DNA of 64,000 bases, from the NCBI GenBank assembly GCA_020881915.1, contig JAJFPB010000001.1, forward strand, positions 3,410,001 to 3,474,000, given 5' to 3'. Under the pieces are notes generated by a model, which saw only the letters and a list, made by a program, of their open reading frames with translations, searched no databases and was not told the origin of the DNA. How positions within the stretch are numbered: the stretch's first letter is position 1; each line of letters opens with the position of its first letter. Positions 35,324 through 45,545 of this stretch are shown here, in pieces. A program made the translations under genes and the position numbers. The DNA is from Paramyrothecium sp. XJ0827 (taxonomy: Eukaryota; Ascomycota; Sordariomycetes; Hypocreales; Stachybotryaceae).

Positions 35324-36700
35324 GGTCGCTGTAACTGTGCTGAAGCTTCAGAAGGCCCTAGGTCGTATAGGGGGGTAGGGGGGACAATAGGCAATAGGGG
35401 CTGGGGTTTGGTGTTAGTGGGTGTGTAAGCTGCAGGCGAGCGGGCGGCCGCTGGACAGGTATTGGTCGGCTGCGGTGCGCGGGGTGAGACGGGCCAGGTC
35501 GAGGGGCCTCAGGCTACTGCGGCAGGACTTTTCCAGAAAGTCCACCGTAAACTCCGAATCGACGTGAGACCCGAGTGTCCGTACCAGGGCTGCAGGTTGC
35601 ACTTGGATCGGGAAAAGAATCGCTCGAAATTAGGCGTTGCGAGCGGCGCCGATGATTTCGGTCTTGCTGTAACGGGTTTGGTAGCTTTTGAACGGGCTTT
35701 TTCCGTGTGTGATCGGCGGAGAAAGAATGCAGGGCGTCCGACGGCTGTTTTCAATATCAAGCATATGCTGTCAGTGAACAAAATCCGGCAAAACGTCGCG
35801 CATCACAACTGATCACATCCTCTGATCCGGTATCCTGAACCATGGTTTTACCCCGGAACCCCTGCCAACCAGCCTAAAGAGGAAGAAGACCTTTGGGAAA
35901 GGTACTCACCCAAGAAAGAGTATACGTCCAGTAGCAAGAAGCGGACTCGTGATGGTCAATGCAGCTATACCAACTAGAAGCCTTGCCTAGCTGGACTTGC
36001 AGGGAGCCGAGATGCAGGTGCGGGCGACCCGACAGGTGGGATTGGTGGCTATTGGGCGTTGGCGTGTGACGGGATCACAAAGACTGCAGGGACAAGCCGC
36101 ACGTGGTCGTTGAGCACAACGATAGAATAGATGAAGACCGGTGAAAGAAGTCAATGTTGTCTCTCGAGTATCCCGTACTCAAATGACGATGGTCAAGAAG
36201 CCAATGGAGATGAGGCGTGTGAAAATGATGGCAGATGCGCTGCGCCGTGACCTCCCAGGACCTAGAGAGAGGGTGAGGTAGGGATGGGTATAAAAAGGAA
36301 AGACTGTGCTGCTGCTGCTGCTGATCGAAGAAGCAGAACGAAAAGCGTAAATAGCATCGACCAGCGAATGACGTCCAAAAGAAGGAAAGTGACGAGTCTA
36401 AATTAGGAGCTGGGAATGCAGCGTGATGAGTTATAGAGTGCAAGCCACAAGAAAACGCAATCGGCCAAAAGAAGATTAAAACGAAGAGTGAGGCGACGAA
36501 GACAAATGTCAGAGCTGACCGGAGCTCTGCAAGTGACGACGGGACAACCTCACGATATAAAGGATGCGGGAATGAAGCAAAAAGTGAACGTGAAGAACGG
36601 GAAAAGGCACGGCGCCACACAGATCGAGTCTAGCCGCACAGAGCAAAGAGGGCTGGGCGACACCTTTATTTAACCACGGCCTTAGTGAGCACCCACCGCT
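35324..36700 (-). promoter_or_regulatory. NAD kinase upstream region with a probable 5'-UTR intron
   Basis: A donor ggtgagtacc on the minus strand (intron would begin at 35909) and a CTTCAG acceptor near 35345, 20 bases before the ATG, would remove about 560 nt. Farther out (36075-36620) the minus strand is CT-rich and open in one frame with Phe/Ser-rich translation, as pyrimidine-rich leaders often are. A run of five CTG units lies near 36308. This is inference from motifs only. Confidence 0.35.
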
Positions 36701-38584
36701 ACAATTTCCGACAACTGCTATTCCTGGGGCGTAAGAGCCTCGACTCGCACCCGCTGGGCTCCAGTCCCCCACGGGCCGTTCCCTGCTCACAGGCCCGCAT
36801 AGGGAGCAGGAAGCTGACGATTGGCCTGGGCAACGAAACGTGCATCATAACCACCGGCAAGGGATTCGTGGTGAGAGCGGTGGTGATGGTCCCACGGGGA
36901 GGATGCCTGCAGGTCGGTACTAAGGTAAGGGGAAAGCATGAGCATGAGCTTGAGCATGAGGTAAGGGAGCTGTGGTCTGGTCCAGCAGCTTTACTACGGT
37001 AGCTGCTGGTAGAATAAGCCAAGCCATGCCATGACATGAATCCTTACACCGATGTACACATTCCCCGTCTCGGAGGAATCTGTATCAACCTGTCTGGGGT
37101 CGGAAGGGGAAAAAAAAAGGGGGGACCACCCAACCAAGATTCAAGATACAGCCCAGAGGAAGTCGAGTAAAGCCAAAGCCAAGCCAGGACCGCAGCATTG
37201 GAACGAGATGCAAAACTGCCGGGCCAATTGCTCCATGCAAATCGGGAGGGAAGCCACGAGCCTTCATTCGTTCATTCTGACACTCCTCGCCTCTCGGCCT
37301 CGGTGGCGGCCCACGCCAATTGTCAACAGAACCCGCTTGACGTTTGGGCGCCGCGCCCCTCCCTTCGTTAGCTCGGCGCATGGCAAGCCTGAAGCTCCAT
37401 GGGAAAAGGAAAAAGTGGACAAAACGGGCCCCCCTTGGTTGACGTCCCTCGCCCAGCGTCTTGCTCCGCGCGCGAGGGAGCGTATTCCGTACCTTGACTC
37501 AATTGAAAACGACAGCATGGGTGCTGCGACGCACCAGTTCCCACACCTAGGGGCTGTTTGTGGGGGTGGCCGGGCGGCGAGTCGTCCTGGTGCGGCACCG
37601 TGGTCCGTCTCAAAGCCTCACGGCCCATCCCTGATTGAGCAGTTCCCACGTCGTTTCAACTCCGGGCGTGGCATGGCATTCGACGGCTACGACGGGTACG
37701 TCGGTGGCTCCCTAACGACGCCCGCTACGGGTTCCTCTTCTCTTCCTCCATGAATCGAGATTCAGGTCGTGGCCATGCTCTTCTTGACGCAGCCCAAGGC
37801 TTTCCATAGAAAACAAACAAACTCGGCCTAGGGCGGGCCGCCGTGAAGCGTATCCTGTCAGAGCCTGTCACCTCGCAGGCTTGGACTTCGTTCTGTGTAG
37901 AGGATGATGACCACCACAACCACCAAACCACCACAAACACCACCAGCTGAGTCCTGCATGCTGACCGTCACTTCTCTCATGCCTTGACGAGTTTTGTTTT
38001 TCATTGCTCCGTACTGCTATATGCATGGTGGGTATAGATCCTCCCCTGCCGCAACCTGGTCCATCTCCTATCTCTTGTTTCGCGTTGCGCCTAACCTTAC
38101 AGCCATGGAGGGGGTTTCTGGTTTCCTCGTTCCAGCCCATCAAGGGGATCCTGAAGTCGAGATGAAACGCCGCGCCCAACAGGAACATTTCCACAAAGGC
38201 GCAATCTGCCCATCCACGCAAGCTACAAGCGTCTGCTACAGGTACAACTTCCCACATCTCTGTGAATTCTCCGCCCCCTTTATGCTGTCCTGGGCGGGTG
38301 CCGTAGATTGAGAGCCTGGTGACGAAACACGGTGCTTCCCTCGCAGGCCTTTTCGTCGCTGTCTGTTACACCAGTCGCCCGTAACCCACCTTCCCAGCGC
38401 GCGGTACGCTCCCGCCCATCCGATATCGAGTTTGTTTTGAACGTGAGGGTGGTAATGCTTCATCCCATCTATGGTCCCCCTGGGCTGAGGTGGCCAATCA
38501 ATTTTGGGAGGTCCGCCTTGATCGCCGTGGGCCCCCGTCCTCTTCCTCGTGCGTGTTCCTCGGGTCGTCATTTGCGAGCGACGG
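36701..38584. other. Intergenic, nothing recognised
   Basis: No gene recognised. A short imperfect hexamer repeat (GAGCAT/GAGCTT, four units, about 36937-36960) is flanked by AAGGTAAGG motifs. Confidence 0.5.
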
Positions 38585-39479
38585 TCACTTCCAATGCAGG
38601 TCTGCCGCAGTCTTGGCCTCCATCGCGGAGCGCATGAAGTCTGCAATGCTGGCAGACTCATCTCCCATAGTCTCGTCCAGTCCGGTCCCCTGGCGCCGGC
38701 AGCAAACCCGCTGCCCAGCCTGGAGAACCCTGTCCCATTCTTCAGGAGAAAATGAGCCCTTGCTCTCGGCAAGGAGAAGCTCCTCGTCGGAAGTAAAGCC
38801 CACGACATGCACGGATTTTGCCCGTTCGGCCTCCACCGTGCTGGGGTGCAGTATGATGGCATTTCCTTCAGCTTCTTGCGGGATAGCCAGGGTCGCCGCG
38901 GTTGCGATTGTCTTCATTGGCACAGCTCCTGTTAGGAGACCAAGGATGGCTGCGTGAAGCAGAGCCGGGATGATTGACAAATTCTGTATGGCGCCATCTT
39001 GTTAGAGTCGGCATTCTCCTTCAACGTACAAACGGCCTGTTCCACGAACCAATTGAGCTTGGAGGATCTTGGCGTTGGTGTAGACGTTTTGAGGCACCTC
39101 CAAAACCTGCAAGGTAACCTGTATCAAAGTTCTGGGAAAACTTCTGATGGGGATGAGCTGCCGAAGAGCGGCTTGAATGATTGACTCAAGCTGGCGCTCA
39201 GCCGTGCCTATTTGCCGTCGAATCCCTCCCGTCAGCTTCCCAAACACAAAAGCACTTTTTCGAAACGAAACGTCAAGAGATTGGCGCACCTCCTACTCCT
39301 GCTGCAGGGCGCACGTTGACGTCGATGACGGCCTCGAAAGGATTCTCATCTCGCCGCTGGGCCTCTACGGGTCCGTTCACCGCTGCCGTGACCGTGTAGC
39401 CGCTGTATGAGAACGTCGCCGAGCCATCAGCTTTGGCAAGGTGAGAGAGCTCGGCCACGGGCTCGCTTGAGGCAGGCAT
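38585..39479 (-). CDS. RRP46: Exosome core subunit Rrp46 (RNase PH fold)
   Basis: Exons 39290-39479, 39050-39207 and 38585-38983 (248 aa); introns of 82 and 66 nt. A TTG upstream in frame is ignored; ATG at 39479 gives MPASSEPVAELSHLAKADGS. The fold marks are SATFSYSGYTVTAAVNGPVE, RDENPFEAVIDVNVRP, QLIPIRSFPRTLIQVTLQV and the last-exon IPALLHAAILGLLTGAVPM. Rrp46 is one of the six RNase PH-like ring proteins of the exosome. It has no activity of its own and forms a dimer with Rrp43. C-terminal FMRSAMEAKTAADLHWK closes the protein. The second junction (QAQL-NLSIIPALL) is the least certain: a downstream acceptor could add a few residues. Divergent from PTPA. Confidence 0.9.
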
Positions 39480-39882
39480 CGTTGTCAAAAACGGCGTATG
39501 CTGGTGCTTTGGTGAGCTTCAGCAAATCAGAACAGGCGTCGAGTTGTGAAGTTTCTACTGAAGCTTGCTACCCATTTACAGACCATGAGTGACTGATTTG
39601 TGGGACTACAGAGCTCGGCGACAGCCAGTCATAATTCAAGTGCAGGTACTCGCGGGGCCACTAAAGTACATTTTCCTGGGAGCAAACACCCCACCATTAG
39701 TGGTGGAAACGGCCTCGCATCGAAGTAACTTGAGGTCGCGCCACATGCTTGCCCGCTGTCAGGTACCTCAAGGCAGGCACGGAGGGGTCCGGTCCCTGGC
39801 GCTGATCGCTCCCGTTGTCATCCCGCCGTACCACCGTCACCGACGAGCTCCTGCACCTCGACACAACAACCACACCTCCATC
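39480..39882. promoter_or_regulatory. Shared divergent promoter RRP46 / PTPA
   Basis: 403 bp between start codons. The PTPA frame stays open to 39589 but no family sequence is visible before the ATG at 39883. Confidence 0.45.
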
Positions 39883-41160
39883 ATGGCGAATTCAACCCCT
39901 GCAACGACACAGTTGCCCCAGATCGCAGCGGCTTCCATTCCAAACTTGAAAGAGCGAATCCCAAAACTAGAGCCTCGAAAACGTCGAGCACCTCCCGAGA
40001 ACCCTACTCCAGTTCCAGAGACTCCCGGCTTGCCTCCACCACCAGATACCTCTAGCTGGACATTCCAAGTGCCGGCGAGGAGGATCCTTTCGAAGCATGA
40101 CCACGACCTTTTTCTTACCTCCCAAACATCGACACTAGTCAAGGCTTGGGTGTTTGGCTTGACGGAAGCCGTCGTCGATTCACCATGCTCCGGGGTCAAG
40201 GATAGCGAGGTCAGCAGCACGATCAAAACAATAGAGAATATCCTGAGCGAAGCCGAGACTCTCGTCAACCAAGCTCCTCCGAACGAGCAGGGGGGCTCCC
40301 GTTTTGGAAACAAGGCCTTCAGGCATTTTCTCGATTTGGTCAAGGAGCGAGCGCCAGCATGGCATGAAGCTCTTGGTGTGAAGGACGCTGATGCCGTCGC
40401 AGAGGTGTCAACATACCTCGACCAGTCATTTGGAAACAGCGACCGCATAGACTATGGATCAGGTCACGAACTCAACTTCCTCATCTGGTTGCTGTGTCTT
40501 TATCAACTAGGCATAATCAAACGCGCCGACTTCAGGCCGCTCGTGCTTCGCGTCTTCTCCCTCTACCTCTCTCTCATGCGGCACATCCAGATGACGTACT
40601 ATCTCGAACCAGCCGGCTCACACGGGGTTTGGGGCCTCGACGACTATCAGTTTCTTCCTTTTCTATTCGGTGCCTCGCAGCTACTGCATCATCCGTACAT
40701 CACGCCCCGTGCGATCCACCAAGAACTCAGCCTTGAGGAGTTCAGCGATGACTTCATGTATTTGGGGCAAGTCAGGTTCGTGAACAGCACAAAGACCGTC
40801 AAGGGTCTTCGCTGGCATAGCCCTATGCTGGATGACATCTCCTCGGCAAGGTCCTGGGCCAAGGTCGAAGGCGGCATGCGTCGCATGTTCGTTGCGGAAG
40901 TCCTTGGCAAGCTACCGGTTATGCAACATTTCCTCTTCGGCTCGCTCATTCCAGCTGCCGAAGGCATGAGCGAAGACGATGGAGTCGCCGGCGAAAACGA
41001 GTCCGGCGAAGATGCTGGTCATGACCACTCGAACCACGCTCACAACGGCAAAGGCTGGGGTGATTGTTGCGGAATTCCAGTGCCTAGCAGCATCGGCGCC
41101 GCTCAGGAAGCCAAGAAGATGGGTAAAGGAGATTCTTTGAGGAGGATTCCTTTTGACTAA
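39883..41160 (+). CDS. RRD1: PP2A phosphatase activator (PTPA), peptidyl-prolyl isomerase
   Basis: Intronless, 425 aa. ATG at 39883 is chosen because the conserved part starts about 55 residues later and the preceding 98 codons look unrelated. PTPA signatures in order: RRILSKHDHDLFLTSQT, NKAFRHFLDLV, IDYGSGHELNFLIWLLCLYQ, HGVWGLDDYQFLPFLFGASQ, GLRWHSPMLDDIS and KLPVMQHFLFGSL. The tail has an acidic, His-rich stretch (DHSNHAHN) and DCCGIPVPSS. PTPA reactivates the PP2A catalytic subunit and shows prolyl cis-trans isomerase activity. Fungi carry two paralogs; the longer C-terminus favours the Rrd1 type, an inference. Confidence 0.93.
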   Translation: MANSTPATTQLPQIAAASIPNLKERIPKLEPRKRRAPPENPTPVPETPGLPPPPDTSSWTFQVPARRILSKHDHDLFLTSQTSTLVKAWVFGLTEAVVDSPCSGVKDSEVSSTIKTIENILSEAETLVNQAPPNEQGGSRFGNKAFRHFLDLVKERAPAWHEALGVKDADAVAEVSTYLDQSFGNSDRIDYGSGHELNFLIWLLCLYQLGIIKRADFRPLVLRVFSLYLSLMRHIQMTYYLEPAGSHGVWGLDDYQFLPFLFGASQLLHHPYITPRAIHQELSLEEFSDDFMYLGQVRFVNSTKTVKGLRWHSPMLDDISSARSWAKVEGGMRRMFVAEVLGKLPVMQHFLFGSLIPAAEGMSEDDGVAGENESGEDAGHDHSNHAHNGKGWGDCCGIPVPSSIGAAQEAKKMGKGDSLRRIPFD

Positions 41161-43166
41161 GTGCAGACTGGTTGAACATGAAACACGTGCTTGGTTACGA
41201 ATTACAAATTACTGATGTTTTCCCCAAACGATGACCCAATAGAGCTTCAATTAACAGAGGGGCTTTCGGCATAACTAAGTTGTGCTCTAAGATCTCGCGG
41301 GAGTCAAGCACTGATAATGGTCATAGCTAGTACGCTAAGGCCTCTTTCACAGCACCACATCGAGTTTCAATGTTGAGAATAGACAATGTGACATAGACGT
41401 GAGCTGCTATGAGGCCTTAGATTGCTCGGTAGGTCGACCCGTATACACCAGTTGGGGCCCTCAAAGTCGTCGATCCAGCTGGGGGCTTGGATTTATTGCG
41501 CTTGGATTAAACCAGTCTCATCAGTTTCGCCTCGAATCAGAATTGCAAGGGCCGCAAAGTGCCACACCGTTGCTACCCCAGAATCATGTAGAAGGTCCAA
41601 GGAAGAAGGACGGCATGTGTATCCAAAGAATATTTGAGCGGTGGGAATTGGAAACATTCGTTTGCTTGGGGGCCATGGTTGACTGACCACCTATGAGCAA
41701 GTTATTTACGACAGATAGCACGTAGCAGTCGTCTCGAATGCATATTCAAACTCTTGCCGAGATATTCTAGCTTTGCCTACTGGTTGGGCTCAGAGGTCAG
41801 AGAATTATTGGCTCCCTCCTCAACCAGAGTCTTCAGTGCATGGCTACGATGACTTCAACTGCGACCAGGACGAACCACATCCGCTCCGTCAACGCCTGGA
41901 TCGGATCCTGTCTGAAGAGTGACTATGCCCGATCAGTGATTCATCATCTTCCCGTTGTTGTTTTTTTCCTAAGACAAATCGACTCCTCCGGCCGCACAAT
42001 CGATTGTGATCACAGACTGACCTCTCCTTGCCATTCATTGAGGACGGTTGCGGGCACATTCATCTTCTCAGCTCAAAAGCATCTTCAACGGTTAACCAGG
42101 ACCAACGCGGAATCACATCTGGTGATACGCCACACCCTCCGTCACACCTGCAGGGTCTGAGGAACCCTGTTGACAAAGAACACTCCATCCCCGCAATTCC
42201 CCAACCATTCTCGGCTACACGCAATTCGGGGCTCGTCGGTCTAGAGCCAGAGGCCTAAACGAGCACACATGCCTGTCCTTTCTGTTGGTTGCATGCGTGC
42301 TCTTGTTGCTGTATGAAGTCACGGATGTGTGCGCATGACATGTACACGTCGCTCAGCCACATCTCCCTCCCCCGAAGAACCACCATGAATATTCAATACT
42401 AACGCGACACCCTGCCGTTGCTTTTCTTCCAGGAATCGATCGCAGGCAGCGAGCCCTCCTCTAGACCGTGGTCGGTGGGGAGCCCCGCGTGACTGAATCC
42501 TTCGCAGACGGTGACCTCGCGCCTAGATGTGACTGATGGTTGGCGCAGTTGTGCGTTTTTGCAAATCGACATGGGGGCCCGTTGCTGATGCCACAATTAT
42601 CACCGCCTCGTTGTTATTGGCTAATGACGGGGACAACAAATCTCGGGCACCTCTTGTCAATATTAAAATAGTGGATGAAGATGTCAGGTTTCCTCGATGC
42701 GGAGATAGATTAGCAAAAAGTAATTGGTTCGCGATTGGGCGCCTATCAAGCTGTCACACCGCAATGTGCAAGTCTATGTGTATTATTTCCTCATCCTGCC
42801 GAGCCTTCATCCGGAGCCGCACCCCTTCCTCAGAGAGGCATTACGTTCCAAGTCTCGGAAAGGCATGCAGTCCGGCCAAGACCACAGTGGCTCCAAATGT
42901 ACACCTGCTCAAAGTTGAACAGCCATCTACACCAACCGCTCCTCTTTGAACGCCTGTTTTTTTTCATCCTAATTCATTATTCCACCTTTCCCAAACCCCT
43001 TATGCCGCCATCAAAGGTATCTTTGGATATAATCCAGTCCCACATAACTGATCGTTCATTCGTACAGACATGCCAAACGCCCCGGTGGGCTTTTTCGACT
43101 CCGTAAATAAGTTGGTCGTAGAAAAGAAAAGTGTGTAAAAGAGAGGTGATGATTGAAGTCCGTGTC
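41161..43166. other. Convergent 3' flanks, nothing recognised
   Basis: Two kilobases between the PTPA stop and the stop of the 541-aa gene. Only short conflicting ORFs. Confidence 0.5.
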
Positions 43167-44792
43167 TCAGATGTCTGCCACTGCGAGCTGTCCTGAAGGC
43201 ATGGGTCCGATTTCGTCAGACAATCGTGTCGGTGTAAGTGGTTGGCGCAATTGGTTGGCCACGTGAATATCGATTAGCATCTCAACTAGGGTTTCGGCAT
43301 CTGCATGAAGCTTTCCAAGCTCTTCGTCCTTAAAGTCGGCACCAAGCCTGCTGTCTCCAGATCTTGGCTTGCGATACGCTGCAAATACGATCCCGCGATC
43401 AATCTGCTCCGAAAGTCTCACGCCAGAGACAGGGGCGTTTGCATCAACAGATCCACCTCGGGTATACTGACCCGTATAGAACGCACAGGCGTATCCGCGC
43501 GCCAGGTCCTGGGCCTCAGCCGCAAGGTTTCGATACTCTATCCAGCCGTTGGCGCGAAGTATGGCTGAGTGAACAGAAGAAGAAACTTGAAGAGGAGAAG
43601 GAACGTGGTGCAAGCCATGAGCGGCGAGCAAACGTCCTACAAGTGGGCGTGAAGTGCTCTGCTCCCGTACTGCGACATCGAACTTGGGGCTGCAGCTCGG
43701 TGAAGGTTCGGTAGACTTGTCGGGCCAAAGGTTGACGACGTAAATCAAGTCAAAATCGTATCTTTTCGCTATCCTTGCTGCCTCGAAGGCTGCAGCTGTC
43801 GCGGCGCGGCTGGCGCGTGGAGGTGCCAGTGTCAGGAGAGAAGTGAGTTGTGACTGGGAGGAAATCGACAGATCCATTGATGGTAAAGCTCGCACTTCTT
43901 CGTCCGCCGATGGCAATGTCGGGCTGTCAGGGGCTGCCTCAGCAATATCATCATCACTGAGATTGAGGAAATCGTTAAAATCTGGTTCGCGCAAGGTCGA
44001 ACTACAGACAGAATGGCGAATGGAGGGCGTAAAACTTGAGTGGCTGTGCCTTCGGGGTCGGCCTCTTCCGTAGGTCCCACTGAGACGCACACGTCGCTTG
44101 TCGCCAGTTTCCTTGTCTAGGATGTCAAAAAGCTTAGAATCCCTAGGTCGTGAGTCCCGTGTTGGACCAAGATCAGGAGACGATACAGGGGTTGGAGGAG
44201 CCCTAATCTCAACCACGGAAGTGCTGGCCCCTTGCAAAGACTGGATCTTGCAATCAACATCTGGCTCTGAAGAAGGTGGTGTGTCCACCCTGGTGGGAAC
44301 AATAAGCACAGGGGGTGGTGGTTTTGACCGAGGGCTCATTGGTCGCTGAGCGTTCAACGACAATGGACTGGTCTGTATTGATGAGGACTGAGGTGACGCT
44401 TCGCCGCCACTGCTGGGAGGCTTAGGGAACTGGTACTCTTTCAACCCTGCGATCAGGGCATCGTTGTGGTGCGCTACTACCGACGGGCATCTTACTGATG
44501 GGGGCCCTGAGTAGGTAAAGCTTCCGGTCGAGCTTGACCCGCGATTCGAGACTGACTTGTTGCGCTGGGTAACGTTGGATCCTGAGGTTGAGCCGGACCT
44601 TTGGCAGTTTGGTTTGGCACTGACCTCTTCCCTAGCGGCCATGCGAGTTGCTTTGGGTCGAATGAAAGAGGGAGCTGGAAAGGATGTCTGCGCGGCATCC
44701 TGAGCGACAGGACTAGTCGAATCGGAAACATCTGAGGAGAGTTTTCTCTTGGAAGAGAAGAGTCTCTCAAGACGGTCCAGGCCGTTCGCCAT
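43167..44792 (-). CDS. Unrecognised 541-aa fungal protein with ordered C-terminus
   Basis: Intronless. The frame opens 32 codons earlier, but ATG at 44792 (MANGLDRLERLFSSKRKLSS) is the natural start. Residues 1-350 are Ser/Pro-rich and disordered, with Pro runs and scattered basic patches. A conserved-looking part starts near residue 355 (SRAATAAAFEAARIAKRYDF, then DLIYVVNLWP) and runs to about 510, with GRLLAAHGLHH and LVEMLIDIHVANQLR. This ordered segment looks like a small alpha/beta domain, perhaps GAF-like, but I do not recognise the family. No signal peptide or membrane span. The upstream region carries two tandem repeats. It is probably real because the frame is long, and base composition inside it differs from the flanks. 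Confidence 0.7.
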   Translation of the reverse strand: MANGLDRLERLFSSKRKLSSDVSDSTSPVAQDAAQTSFPAPSFIRPKATRMAAREEVSAKPNCQRSGSTSGSNVTQRNKSVSNRGSSSTGSFTYSGPPSVRCPSVVAHHNDALIAGLKEYQFPKPPSSGGEASPQSSSIQTSPLSLNAQRPMSPRSKPPPPVLIVPTRVDTPPSSEPDVDCKIQSLQGASTSVVEIRAPPTPVSSPDLGPTRDSRPRDSKLFDILDKETGDKRRVRLSGTYGRGRPRRHSHSSFTPSIRHSVCSSTLREPDFNDFLNLSDDDIAEAAPDSPTLPSADEEVRALPSMDLSISSQSQLTSLLTLAPPRASRAATAAAFEAARIAKRYDFDLIYVVNLWPDKSTEPSPSCSPKFDVAVREQSTSRPLVGRLLAAHGLHHVPSPLQVSSSVHSAILRANGWIEYRNLAAEAQDLARGYACAFYTGQYTRGGSVDANAPVSGVRLSEQIDRGIVFAAYRKPRSGDSRLGADFKDEELGKLHADAETLVEMLIDIHVANQLRQPLTPTRLSDEIGPMPSGQLAVADI

Positions 44793-45393
44793 GATTGTAG
44801 AGTGGTGCAGTGAAACTCGCGAACACCGACACCGACAGGAAAGGTCGTAGTATGTAGAAGTCTTGGGAGGGGGGCAAAGCGGGCCCAACGAAAAGGCTCG
44901 CTGTATTTAGCGGCCAAGGTGAGGCAATGTTGAGAGAAGGGTCAGGGAGAGGTGATTCACTGCCGTGTGCAAGTGCAGGTGCCGGTAATTGGTCTCAGAC
45001 GGCTTTATAAGTGGCTGGGTCAAGGGCGGGCGTTCATAGTCCTATAGCGTAGGTCTTGGTCGCGAAATTATTGGGGCGCGTGGCCTCGCTCACAAGAAGG
45101 GATGTCAAATTGGTCGTTGAATAAGGTAGGCGAGAGGTTTTATCGTTGAGCAGTACACTGCACGATCGGTGGTCGTTGCGGCATGGGGAAAACCACTAAA
45201 ATAGGCAGAGGCGCGGCGTCGATGGTTTTGTGTAAGTGAAGTAGTGCGGCAGTTGAGTTAGCTTGGGCTAGCTTGGGCTGGGCGTTTGCGAGTCTAGGCG
45301 AATTGAGGTCAAGTGGGATGGGATCTGGTGTGCGGATGGGTGGTTGCCGGCGCAAGTCGACGATTAATAGGAAACAGTAGCAGAAGCCGGGAA

Positions 45394-45435
45394 GGCGTGA
45401 GGCGTGAGGCGTGAGGCGCGAGGTGTGAGGCGCGA
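45394..45435. repeat. Heptamer tandem repeat, six units
   Basis: Unit GGCGTGA, repeated three times exactly and then three times with C/T changes (GGCGCGA, GGTGTGA, GGCGCGA). Lies about 600 bases upstream of the 541-aa gene. Confidence 0.9.
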
Positions 45436-45505
45436 GCTGGTACCTTGAGCTAAGGTGAGGAAGGTAAGGTCAGGTAGGTTGCGAAGAACACCTGAATGAG
45501 ATACC

Positions 45506-45545
45506 TAAGGTAAGGTAAGGTAAGGTAAGGTAAGGTAAGGTAAGG
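45506..45545. repeat. Pentamer microsatellite (TAAGG)8
   Basis: Eight exact TAAGG units, followed by related GGTAGGTAGGTAAGG. The same AAGGT/TACCT words occur singly in other intergenic regions of the window. Confidence 0.95.

Noticed and set aside
36075..36620. 181-codon Phe/Ser-rich minus-strand ORF
   Set aside because: Matches a CT-rich leader upstream of NAD kinase; translation is low complexity with no family resemblance.
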